From JBEISR01 sp044371425 (GTDB taxonomy: Bacteria; Planctomycetota; Planctomycetia; Pirellulales; Pirellulaceae): 64,000 bases of DNA. Positions 34,762-43,297 of the stretch are shown one piece after another; within the stretch, counting starts at the first letter, position 1; each line of letters begins with the position of its first letter. The notes under the pieces were generated by a model. The model was not told the origin of the DNA, ran no database searches, and saw nothing but the letters and a program-made list of their open reading frames with translations. The stretch lies in assembly GCA_044371425.1 (NCBI GenBank), contig JBILTR010000003.1, forward strand, positions 248,001-312,000, in the 5' to 3' direction. The position numbers were made by a program, and so were the translations under genes.

Positions 34762-35460
34762 AAGCCACGCGCCAACGGGACCCTCCTACGCTAGCTCTCT
34801 CGACAAAAGATGGGTGGCACTTTTTGAATGCTAGCAACCCTTCCAAGCCACGCGCCAACGGGCCCCTCCTACGCTAGCATTCTCGACAAAAGGTGGGTGG
34901 CACTTTCTGAATGCTAGCGATTGCCGAAATAGGTGGGTGGCACTTTTTGAATGCTACTAGCACTTTTTGAATGCTAGCAACCCTACCAAGCCACGCGCCA
35001 ACGGGACCCTCCTACGCTAGTTCTCTCGACAAAAGGTGGGTGGCACTTTCTGAATGCTAGCGATTGCCGAAATAGGTGGGTGGCACTTTTTGAATGCTAC
35101 TAGCACTTTTTGAATGCTAGCAAGCCTACCAAGCCACGCGCCAACGGGACCCTCCTACGCTAGTTCTCTCGACAAAAGGTGGGTGGCACTTTCTGAATGC
35201 TAATTGCCGAAAAAGGTGGATGGCACTTTCTGAATGCTAGCGATTGCCGAAAAAGGTGAGTGGAACTTTCTGAATGCTAGCAACCCTACTAAGCCACGCG
35301 CCAACGGGACCCTCCTACGCTAGCTCTCTCGACAAAAGGTGGGTGGCACCAACCGTATGCTAGCGATTGCCGAAAAAGGTGGGTGGCACCAACCGTATGC
35401 TAGCGATTGCCGAAAAAGGTGGGTGGCACTTTTTGAATGCTAGCACTTAAGGCATGCTAG
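34762..35460. repeat. degenerate tandem-repeat array built from three short modules
   Basis: About 700 bp of non-coding sequence made of three recurring modules. Module A begins aagccacgcgccaacgggac and has five copies, at 34762, 34845, 34988, 35131 and 35291. Module B is ggtgggtggcac followed by tttytgaatgctagc or by caaccgtatgctagc; I count eleven copies, three of them slightly changed. Module C is gattgccgaaawa. The copies of A are 83, 143, 143 and 160 bp apart. Two successive 143-bp units differ at only a few positions, pointing to recent duplication. No start codon, ribosome-binding site or conserved frame supports coding. The stretch 35461-35707, up to the next gene, holds no clear feature. 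Function unknown. Confidence 0.9.
34872..34919. repeat. 11-bp perfect inverted repeat inside the array
   Basis: CGCTAGCATTC at 34872-34882 is the exact reverse complement of GAATGCTAGCG at 34909-34919, with a 26-base spacer that contains the ggtgggtggcac core. In the other array units the left arm has changed (gctagttctc or gctagctctc), so only this copy keeps the full palindrome. Confidence 0.8.
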
Positions 35461-35707
35461 TAAGTTGATCGCTGGGCAAATGCCGCAGGGATTTGGCCTT
35501 GGTATCCATCCCACCATCTTCTAAGCTTCCGGCGCAGTCCCAATCCAAAGAATCGCCGGTGCCCCCAGCCACCAGCAAACCCGTCGTACCGACTGGGGCG
35601 TTACCCGAGCGAAACGGCGTAGAAGAACCCCGTCTCTCTGCCTCCAACTCTTTGCATTCCCCCGTGACCTTCATCCTTCAATCCCCCCTCCCGGAGAGCG
35701 CCAGGAG

Positions 35708-36271
35708 ATGATCGCCAACAGGCTGAGATGGACCACCGCCTGTCTCCATGCATGGCCAGGATGGACCAAACTTTGGACCGAAGGGGACCTCCGATCAGTC
35801 CTTCTCTCACTGCTGTTTGGCATTCTGCTCAATCTATGGCTTGCTGCCACCTGGACCTGGCCGCAGTGGTGGACCAGCCAGGGCTGGTGGTTATGCCTGG
35901 CTGCGCTTGCCGTCTCAGCCTCCGCATCGGCGATCCTCGCCAAAGATTCCCTCCGGTCCCGGGCGCTGCGCCAGACTCCCGCCAAATCGGCCGACCAGTG
36001 GCTTCAGGACGCTCAGGAATCGTACCTGCAAGCCAACTACCCAGAAGCGGAAGCTTCGCTGCATCGCATCTTTTCTGCGGGCCATCAGGATATCGAGGCC
36101 ATGTTGCTGATGATCTCCGTGCTCCGGCGCACAGGACGCATCGCTCAAGCTCAGTTCTGTATCGATCGATTGCGACTTCTGGATCGCGCCAGTCCCTGGC
36201 TTGCGGAACTCGATCACGAGCAAAAGAAACTTCGCCAGCAACTGATGGCACCCGAAGCTACCTCCACCTGA
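35708..36271 (+). CDS. membrane-anchored TPR-like protein
   Basis: A 187-residue protein. Two hydrophobic helices lie at about 29-49 and 58-78 (LLSLLFGILLNLWLAATWTW and GWWLCLAALAVSASASAILA). A soluble helical part of about 100 residues follows, containing at least two TPR-like helical pairs: WLQDAQESYLQANYPEAEAS with LHRIFSAG, then MISVLRRTGRIAQAQFCIDR. It is probably a scaffold at the cytoplasmic membrane; the partner is unknown. The ATG has AGGAG only one base upstream, too close for an efficient site, so a slightly different start or leaderless translation is possible. It converges with hrpB, leaving about 60 bp. Confidence 0.7.
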   Translation: MIANRLRWTTACLHAWPGWTKLWTEGDLRSVLLSLLFGILLNLWLAATWTWPQWWTSQGWWLCLAALAVSASASAILAKDSLRSRALRQTPAKSADQWLQDAQESYLQANYPEAEASLHRIFSAGHQDIEAMLLMISVLRRTGRIAQAQFCIDRLRLLDRASPWLAELDHEQKKLRQQLMAPEATST

Positions 36272-36333
36272 CCTATCGAATCCCGCCACCCAGACTAAAA
36301 AACACAGTCACTCCCAGAGGTTTGAAGACTGGG

Positions 36334-38901
36334 TCATTGCGCACTGCGCCCCTTCTTGACTGGCTGCGCGGTCCAAGGATCCTCAGGCCATGCGTGCTTG
36401 GGATAACGCCTCTTGAGCTCTTTCCGGACAAGCGGATACGTGTTGTTCCAGAAGCTTTCGAGATCCTCGGTGACTTGTTGTGGCTGATAATTTGGCCCCA
36501 GCAGGTGAACCAGCAGTGGGACGCGACCACCGGCCAGCCTGGGAGTCTTCGTCCACGAAAAAATCTCCTGGATGCGAACAGCCAACACCGGCGGCTGTAT
36601 CCCTGAATACTCCAGGGACATCCAAGAACCACTTGGGACCTGAATCTTCGCAGGTGCCTCGCGCTCCACCGCACGCCGCAGTTCGTACGTCAATGACTCC
36701 GCCAAGATCTCCGACCAGGGCAGTTCCGAAACTTCCCGCAGCGACCTCTTCCCGAGGCATGCAGATTGAGTGATCTCTTCCCACCACCTCGGATCGTCCC
36801 AGTCAGGCAATCCCAATTCAGGCATCCAATGCCGCAGCCAAAGGACCCGCGCGGCATATGCATGCCCCTTCGGCGATGGTAAATCGAGAACTTTCGGCCA
36901 TTGCTGCCTAGCTGCCGACGCCAACGCATCAACACACGATGGATCATCAGGAACTGGGATCGGGGTTTCCTGAAGCACCAGATCTAGCCACCGCTTCTGA
37001 CGGCGGCCGACCAGCGATTGCCGCTGCGGATCGTAAACCGCGATGGTATGAAACTCGACTCCCGCTTGGTCCAGCCATGGGGCTTCGACAGGGGATGAAC
37101 TTCGCACCGTCGCATCCTGCCCGTTTGCCTCCAGGTCGATCGCCAAAAAGAACTCCCCGAGGAGGTTTCGATCGCTCCCCTCCAGGAGCACTCCTTTCCC
37201 ACCGACCATCACCGCACGAGGGTCTCCAATCGATCGACGCCTCGCCAGCCGATCGGGGAACGCCGCCAGCAACGATCGCTCAAGCCCCTCCCCCGGATCG
37301 CTCCCAGATTCCGACTCCCCCGTATCCCCTTCCCATGCCATGCGATCCATCGATTTGCGAATGTCCTCTGATATCTTCGCAATCCATCTGGCCGCTGCAG
37401 GATCAACCCATCGCCAGTACGATTCGAAAGTCGCGTCGATCCCATGCCAATGCATCAGCAGCATCCCCTGACGCCCGACATCCGATCGCTGCGAAGCCAC
37501 GATCCCCTGCACCTCAGTGGGAACGGCAAAACGCCCCTCTCTCCAAGGAGATCTCTCCGACAGCAGCGCGGCCACCCAACTTCCAACCTCGGCTACCCCT
37601 CGTCGTCGGGCTTCGCAGACCAGTTTGGCAAGTCTTGGGGGGAGTGGCAGTTCGGCCATCGACAACCCCGTCGGGGTGAATTCACCATGGGCGATCGCTC
37701 CCAAGCGTTCCAAAAGCAACCGCCCCGCCTCCAGCGCTTCTGGACGAGGAGCATCGATCCAAGGAAATCGCTCCAGATCTCTTTCGCCCCAACGCATCAA
37801 TGACAAAATCGCCGATGACGGATCGACCCTCCGTATCTCTGGCTCGAGAGACTCTGGCCTGGCCGACTGAACGGCGGGCTCCCAACAACGAATGCACAGC
37901 CCTGGGCCCAACCGTCCGGCTCTCCCGGCACGTTGTGTCGCCGATGCCTGACTGATCGGCTCCAGCGAAAGTCGATCCAACCCAAGCCGTGGCTCGTAGC
38001 GAAGCACCCGCGCCCACCCGGAATCGACCACCGTACGGACCCCTTCGATCGTCAGCGATGTCTCTGCAACATTCGTTGAGAGAATTACGCATCCCGCCAC
38101 CGCCTCCTCCATCACCCGCTGCTGTGACTCCAGCGACAACCCGCCATGCAGTGCATGCAGCGAACGACTAGATAGCCCCTGATCCAGCAATCTGCCTCGC
38201 AGTCGCTGAATCTCCCCCACCCCCGGCAGAAAGACCAAAGTCGTTCCCCCACGCTGAGAGTGCACTCCCCAAATAAGATCGGCCAAGCGTCGATCATCGG
38301 GAAACTGGATCGGATGGTACTGGATCTCAACCGGGTAAGCTCGCCCCTCCCCCGTCAACCGCACCGCTTCGGGAATCCATCGGTGCAGCGCCAGTCCATC
38401 AAGCGTCGCGGACATCAACACCAAGCGAAGATCTTCCCGAACCGTCCTCCGAAGGCGAACCACCATGCCGATCAACAGGTCAATCGCCACCGATCGCTCG
38501 TGGCACTCGTCGATCACCACGCACTGGACACCCTCCAGAAATGGATCGTCCACCATGCGGCGAAGCAACATCCCTTCAGTCGTCACCAGAAGTCGAGTCT
38601 GCGCCGAGGCGCGTCGATCGAAACGGACGTGATAGCCAACGTGCCCCCCAAGCGAACCACCCATCTGCTTGGCGACAAACTGAGCGATCGAGCGTGCTGC
38701 GATTCGACGCGGCTGAACCAAGACCACCTGCCCCTGCAGGCCAACGCGGTCCAGGCTGGCAACGCAGGCTGGCCCAACCCGGGTCGACTTTCCCGAGCCG
38801 GGAGGGGCGTCCAGAAGGATCGGAGTGCCAGAGACCAAATGCGCCTCAAGTTGCGGCAACAAGGGATCGATCGGTAGCCGTAGGTTCGACTCCCCTGTCA
38901 T
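36334..38901 (-). CDS. hrpB: ATP-dependent RNA helicase HrpB
   Basis: An 855-residue DEAH-box helicase. Walker A PPGSGKST is at 33-40, motif II DECHE at 131-135, motif III LMSATL follows, then the second RecA domain with TNVAETSLTIEGVRTVVDSG and QRAGRAGRLGPGLCIRCW (motif VI). After the helicase core come the HrpB-specific C-terminal region (GAIAHGEFTPTGLSMAELPL and further) and the end block AVRIQEIFSWTKTPRLAGGR with VPLLVHLLGPNYQPQQVTED, which separates HrpB from HrpA. The length fits the family (about 800-850). The cellular role in bacteria is poorly known; RNA processing is inferred. Confidence 0.94.
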   Translation of the reverse strand: MTGESNLRLPIDPLLPQLEAHLVSGTPILLDAPPGSGKSTRVGPACVASLDRVGLQGQVVLVQPRRIAARSIAQFVAKQMGGSLGGHVGYHVRFDRRASAQTRLLVTTEGMLLRRMVDDPFLEGVQCVVIDECHERSVAIDLLIGMVVRLRRTVREDLRLVLMSATLDGLALHRWIPEAVRLTGEGRAYPVEIQYHPIQFPDDRRLADLIWGVHSQRGGTTLVFLPGVGEIQRLRGRLLDQGLSSRSLHALHGGLSLESQQRVMEEAVAGCVILSTNVAETSLTIEGVRTVVDSGWARVLRYEPRLGLDRLSLEPISQASATQRAGRAGRLGPGLCIRCWEPAVQSARPESLEPEIRRVDPSSAILSLMRWGERDLERFPWIDAPRPEALEAGRLLLERLGAIAHGEFTPTGLSMAELPLPPRLAKLVCEARRRGVAEVGSWVAALLSERSPWREGRFAVPTEVQGIVASQRSDVGRQGMLLMHWHGIDATFESYWRWVDPAAARWIAKISEDIRKSMDRMAWEGDTGESESGSDPGEGLERSLLAAFPDRLARRRSIGDPRAVMVGGKGVLLEGSDRNLLGEFFLAIDLEANGQDATVRSSSPVEAPWLDQAGVEFHTIAVYDPQRQSLVGRRQKRWLDLVLQETPIPVPDDPSCVDALASAARQQWPKVLDLPSPKGHAYAARVLWLRHWMPELGLPDWDDPRWWEEITQSACLGKRSLREVSELPWSEILAESLTYELRRAVEREAPAKIQVPSGSWMSLEYSGIQPPVLAVRIQEIFSWTKTPRLAGGRVPLLVHLLGPNYQPQQVTEDLESFWNNTYPLVRKELKRRYPKHAWPEDPWTAQPVKKGRSAQ

Positions 38902-39027
38902 CCCCTCACCTCAGCATCCGACAACACAGGCCGCCCATCCATGCGAATCAGGAAGCTTTGCCACCTAACACAGGATGAGATGCCGATGCCGTCCTCATTG
39001 CCGGTGTTCCAATGTCCCCACTCTGGC

Positions 39028-42000
39028 TCAGCGCGTTGCCGGTGCTGTCCTCGAAGGGACTTTGGCGGCCTGAGCTGCCTTGCGGTTTTCCCACCACAAA
39101 AGCAGGGGCGCTGCCACGAAGACCGAACTGTAAGTCCCCACCAGAATCCCTACCAGCAGGCAGAACATGAACGCGTGGATCCCATCACCACCGAACCAGT
39201 AAAGGATCATGATCACGATGATCGTGGTCGACGACGTCAGCAGGGTGCGGCTGAGCGTTTCGTTGAGCGCCTTGTTGATCATCGCCGTCGTCAAACGGGG
39301 ACTCTTCCCCTTGATCTCACGAATTCGGTCGAACACGACGATCGTGTCGTTCAAGGAATAACCGATGATCGTCAAAAACGCTGCCACCACCGTCAGCCCG
39401 ATCTTGAAGTCTTCAATTCCAAGGAAGCTCAAGGGGCGATACAACCAATGGCTGAAGGCGAGGATCGCCAGAGTGAACAGAACGTCGTGCACCAGCGCCA
39501 GCACTGCTGCCAGTCCATACCCCAGCTTCTGAAAGCGGAACCAGATGTAAGCGGCGATGAAAAGGTTGGCGATCACGAGCGCCGCGAGAGCCTTCGTCTG
39601 CATCTGCCCTGCCACGCGTTCCCCAATCTTGTTGACCGAAAGCCACACGGGCTGACCTTGCATCTGCTTTTGTAGCTGATCGATGACCAGTTGCCCCTGA
39701 GCCTGATCGTAGGGAAGCGAAACTTTCCAGTCGGCAAATCCCTGCATCGAGTCCCGATTCCATCCCGCCGTCAGCTCCGCCGGCTCCACTTCCACCTGAG
39801 CTTCGGTGAGCCCTTGTCCGATGGCATTGGAGGCTTGCACCAACGATTCCAACAGACTCTTGGCATAAATCTTCGCAGACTCCTCACCCTTGCTGGGCAT
39901 GAACTTCAGCCGCCAATCGGATCGGGCCGGCGCAGGAACTGCGGGATTCCCAGACGCTGCCTGAACGGTTGCATCAGCAGGAACTCCTGAGGAAACTGCC
40001 GCCTGAGGAGCAATGGCGGGATCTGCGGCAGGTGCCGCAGGGGGCTCCACCGCCGCAGGCTCTTCCTGATACGACACCAACCGAATCAATCCTTGCTGAC
40101 GGACCGCACCCGACGCCTTGGGACTAGGCGAATTGCTTCCCGATTCCACCCGGTAGGTGACCAGCGATCCGATGCTGCTGTTGGCAAAACCCTCCGTCAA
40201 TCGCTTGGTCAGGTCCTTCATATCCTGAAGGGAGGAATCGAGCCGGTAGACGGTTCCAGCCTCCTGTCCTGCCATCGCAACGGTTGTCAGGGTCGACTGA
40301 ATCGGATTGCCTTCCGCATCGTTCTTGAGAATCTGGCTGGTCAAATCGCGCACGGCATCGACATCGGCTGGCCGATCCAACGTGAAGACCACTGAAGTTC
40401 CACCATTGAAGTCGATATCTAGAATGCCACGGCCTCGCATCGCGGTGGCAAGAAGACCAAGGCCAATCACCCCCAAGGAAAATGCCAGCGCCACTTTGGT
40501 CCACTTCATGAAGTCGATCTCACCCTCACCGACGACCGCCTTCTTCAAAGTCTGAACAGCATCCGACATGCTGAAGTTGGCAATTCCCAACCGCTCGGCT
40601 ACCTCAAAAAAGACTCGCGAGCAAAAGACCGCCGTGAACATGCTGATGACGATCCCGATGACCAGCACCACCGCAAAGCCACGCACCTGGTCGGTGCCGA
40701 CCGCATAAAGAACCAGACCGCTGATGATGGTGGTCAGGTTGGAGTCGACAATGGCCGACATCGCGCGGTCGAAGCCGTTGCGGATCGCCATGCGACCGGT
40801 GGCCCGTCGAGCGATTTCTTCTCGCATTCGTTCAAACACCAACACGCTAGCATCGAACGACATCGCCACCGTCAGCACCAGGCCCGCCAAACCGGGCAGG
40901 GTCACCGGTTGCTGGATCAACACCATCGACGCGGCGGTCAGCAACAGGGTCAATAGCAGAGAGAGGCAGGCGACCAGCCCAGCGAAGCGATAATAAAGAA
41001 CGACGAACGCCAAAACCGCCACCAAGGAAATCAGCGATGCCCACAGACCCTTTTGGATCGTGCTGGCGCCCAAAACCGCGCCAATCTGGTTCTCGCTGAT
41101 CGGCTCCTTGCCAAGCGATGCGGGGAGCGATCCAGACTGCAGAATACTGACCAAAAACTCCACTTCCTGAGAGGTGAAATTCCCCTGAATCACCCCCTTC
41201 TCACGAATCGGAGAGTTCAGGCGAGGCGCCGACAGCACCCGTCCATCCAAAATGATCGCCATATGACGGTAGATGCCGTTGTTGGGGGTGTTGCGGGCCG
41301 TCAGCGACAGCAGTCGCTTGGCACCAGCCACGCGCATCCCAAACTCCACTTCAGGAGATCCATCCTGGCCAACCGACCGCGACACCGTCGCTAGGTCATC
41401 CCCCGTCACTTCCTCAAAGGGCTTCCCGTCACGTCCGTTGAGCGACATGAGGAGGTCGATCTCTGGGATGTTTCGGTCTTTCAAAAACTTCTCGACGGCG
41501 TATTCGCCATCCAGTCCAGGCGGTAGTTCGATGATCGCACCGGTGCGAGCGTCGCGAATCAGATCGCGAGAGAGACCCATGGGGGTGTAACGAAGCGGGA
41601 AGACGCCCGAGACTGGATTCGGATCGCGTCCGATGGTGTGCCACAGCCCAACCAGCTGCCCTTCCGCGTTCCGCACCTCACCCGACAGTCGCTTTTTGAG
41701 GTCCGTATCGTTCGACTGAGCCCTTGCGGCCTGAATGACCGCCGGATGATCGTTCGGATTGGCGACGATGCGGAACTTCAGAATCCCCGCCTGCTGAACG
41801 ACTCGCTTGATCTCCGCCACCTCCAACTGGTCGACCTGCGGCACAATGATCTCAATCTGATCTTCGCCGTAAGGACGGATAACGATTTCCTTGGTACCAG
41901 TCGGATTGAGCCGGTCTGTCAATGCGGGTACCAACTGCGTCGCCGAAGCTCGTGCAGACAAATCGCTGCCGTCTTGAACCGAACGATCGATCTCATAGAC

Positions 42001-42333
42001 CAGGATCGTTCCACCGCTGATGTCTGGGCCTTTGCGAAGTTCGCCCCGCCATAGGATCAAGCCGGCTCCGATCACCGCTGCCAGGATGATCCCCAAGGAG
42101 GTTGCATGGCTTGGCATGCGAATCGCCTTGGAAATCCAATTCCCCAGGATGAAAGGCAGCACGAAAACCAGCAGCGCAAACAGCAATGCCATCAAGAGCG
42201 ACCCGACAGCATCCCCAGAGCCGGCAGCTGGGGCCGGAGTAGCGGCGGCGACTTGGGCGAGCATGCCCGGGATCCAGGAAGGTGAAAGCATGACGATCAG
42301 TCCGGGAGGATAATGGAACAAAATGAGTTTCAA
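39028..42333 (-). CDS. secDF: protein translocase SecD-SecF fusion
   Basis: A single 1101-residue protein carrying SecD (about 75-560) and SecF (about 600-1070). The SecD part has KGPDISGGTILVYEID, the periplasmic P1 region with IRPYGEDQIEIIVPQV, and membrane block LVLTVAMSFDASVLVFERMRE. The SecF part has DIDFNGGTSVVFTLD, then GYSLNDTIVVFDRIREIKG and LSRTLLTSSTTIIVIM. Together they form the proton-driven accessory complex of Sec export. Between the halves is an Ala/Pro-rich linker. The N-terminus is extended with two hydrophobic segments before the SecD core. The TTG start at 42333 overlaps the yajC stop (TTGA); ATG 42291 is the alternative. Encoded in the usual yajC-secD-secF order. Confidence 0.93.
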   Translation of the reverse strand: MKLILFHYPPGLIVMLSPSWIPGMLAQVAAATPAPAAGSGDAVGSLLMALLFALLVFVLPFILGNWISKAIRMPSHATSLGIILAAVIGAGLILWRGELRKGPDISGGTILVYEIDRSVQDGSDLSARASATQLVPALTDRLNPTGTKEIVIRPYGEDQIEIIVPQVDQLEVAEIKRVVQQAGILKFRIVANPNDHPAVIQAARAQSNDTDLKKRLSGEVRNAEGQLVGLWHTIGRDPNPVSGVFPLRYTPMGLSRDLIRDARTGAIIELPPGLDGEYAVEKFLKDRNIPEIDLLMSLNGRDGKPFEEVTGDDLATVSRSVGQDGSPEVEFGMRVAGAKRLLSLTARNTPNNGIYRHMAIILDGRVLSAPRLNSPIREKGVIQGNFTSQEVEFLVSILQSGSLPASLGKEPISENQIGAVLGASTIQKGLWASLISLVAVLAFVVLYYRFAGLVACLSLLLTLLLTAASMVLIQQPVTLPGLAGLVLTVAMSFDASVLVFERMREEIARRATGRMAIRNGFDRAMSAIVDSNLTTIISGLVLYAVGTDQVRGFAVVLVIGIVISMFTAVFCSRVFFEVAERLGIANFSMSDAVQTLKKAVVGEGEIDFMKWTKVALAFSLGVIGLGLLATAMRGRGILDIDFNGGTSVVFTLDRPADVDAVRDLTSQILKNDAEGNPIQSTLTTVAMAGQEAGTVYRLDSSLQDMKDLTKRLTEGFANSSIGSLVTYRVESGSNSPSPKASGAVRQQGLIRLVSYQEEPAAVEPPAAPAADPAIAPQAAVSSGVPADATVQAASGNPAVPAPARSDWRLKFMPSKGEESAKIYAKSLLESLVQASNAIGQGLTEAQVEVEPAELTAGWNRDSMQGFADWKVSLPYDQAQGQLVIDQLQKQMQGQPVWLSVNKIGERVAGQMQTKALAALVIANLFIAAYIWFRFQKLGYGLAAVLALVHDVLFTLAILAFSHWLYRPLSFLGIEDFKIGLTVVAAFLTIIGYSLNDTIVVFDRIREIKGKSPRLTTAMINKALNETLSRTLLTSSTTIIVIMILYWFGGDGIHAFMFCLLVGILVGTYSSVFVAAPLLLWWENRKAAQAAKVPSRTAPATR

Positions 42334-42740
42334 GACTTCGCTGCAGTAACGCCGTCGACGATCACCTTGGCAATGGCGTCGCGGCTGATGGTCATTTTTG
42401 CATTGGTCGATTCATCGATTCGAATCGTCACGGTGCCCGCATCCGCATTGGTGGAGACAACCGAACCATAGATGCCGCCAAGCGTCACGATCCGGTCGTC
42501 TTTCTTCAAATTGGATCGCAGCTGCTGGAGCTCCAGCTTGGCTTTCTGATCCGCCTTCTGCTGTGGCCGCAGGACCATCAGGTAAAGTGTGGCCAGCGCC
42601 AGCATCGGCAGGATCAAAGGATTGTTGAGAAACGTATCCAGAACGCCAGGGGGCGTGGTGGGCTTGGCGGTCGGTGCTGCCGGCGCATTGGTGGACGCCT
42701 GAGCCAAGACCACGATCCAGTCGGTCAATGAGTTCAACAA
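42330..42740 (-). CDS. yajC: preprotein translocase subunit YajC
   Basis: A 136-residue single-pass membrane protein of the Sec accessory complex. After an Ala/Pro-rich N-terminal extension it has the YajC helix NPLILPMLALATLYLMVLRP, the conserved RPQQKADQK motif, and the cytoplasmic beta domain LKKDDRIVTLGGIYGSVVST, ending in TISRDAIAKVI. It is the first gene of a yajC-secDF unit and overlaps the next start by four bases. The extension before the helix (about 40 residues) is longer than in most bacteria. Its promoter should lie between 42741 and 42990, where an AT-rich patch (ccacaaaaaataaggataga) is the best candidate area. Confidence 0.94.
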   Translation of the reverse strand: MLNSLTDWIVVLAQASTNAPAAPTAKPTTPPGVLDTFLNNPLILPMLALATLYLMVLRPQQKADQKAKLELQQLRSNLKKDDRIVTLGGIYGSVVSTNADAGTVTIRIDESTNAKMTISRDAIAKVIVDGVTAAKS

Positions 42741-43297
42741 TCGATCACCTCTTTGCGACCGTTCGGATCTGATTTACGAGCCAACTTGAGCGGGCAGGAA
42801 TCCTCTTCCGCACGAGCCGGTCGGTTGCCTCCCCAGCGATCCCCTTCCAGGGCCTTCGCGAGGATCCCCCTTGCGGGATGACGACTGGACGACAAAACCG
42901 CATCCTTGGAATCCGCCGACTCCGGCGGTATGGAACCGACCACAGAAGGCTCATTCCCCACAAAAAATAAGGATAGATCCGGTATCTTAAAGGGATCCTC
43001 CGACAGCGACAAGGGCAACGACCTACCCACGACAACCACCGCCAGCCAACCGCGACACCCTCCTCCCCCCGGTTGACACGACGATCCAGCATGCTAGCCT
43101 AACCCATTCTCCCCAATCGACAGATTCGCTCTAAACGGAAAAGTCGGGTGACGACCAGTAGGTCGCGGTTGGGGAGCCGCTAGGGAGAGCAAGAGGCCAC
43201 CGGTCGATACGACGGGGGCCGTCCGGATCGGCACAGGGCTTGGTCCGAAGACGTACATGGGATCGAACGTTGGTCAGTTTCTTGGGAGGATTGAGGA
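42741..43297. other. divergent intergenic region with a long leader
   Basis: No gene seen. The left half must carry the reverse-strand yajC promoter. The right half (about 43105-43297) would be a leader of nearly 200 bases for the cysteine-rich protein. It contains a small hairpin (CGACC-AGTA-GGTCG) and a GC-rich segment that may fold, but it matches no riboswitch class I know. Confidence 0.45.
43073..43100 (+). promoter_or_regulatory. possible sigma-70 promoter for the cysteine-rich protein
   Basis: TTGACA at 43073-43078, a perfect -35 hexamer, is followed after 16 bases by TAGCCT, a weak -10. It lies about 200 bp before the coding start, implying a long leader. Located by eye only. Confidence 0.4.

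Noticed and set aside
34631..34858. reverse frame running through the first repeat units, as a small protein
   Set aside because: It depends on repeat sequence without a ribosome-binding site, and other repeat copies do not keep the frame.
34762..35460. CRISPR array
   Set aside because: The repeats are of unequal length and composition, the spacers are themselves repeated, and no cas gene is nearby.
35493..35711. 72-residue forward frame overlapping the TPR gene start as ATGA
   Set aside because: It starts at a TTG without a ribosome-binding site, is Pro/Ser-rich without motif, and an opposite frame (35447-35674) is equally plausible; neither can be supported.
39028..42333. RND drug-efflux protein
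   Set aside because: The chain shares the RND fold, but the order of SecD and SecF motifs and the preceding yajC identify SecDF.
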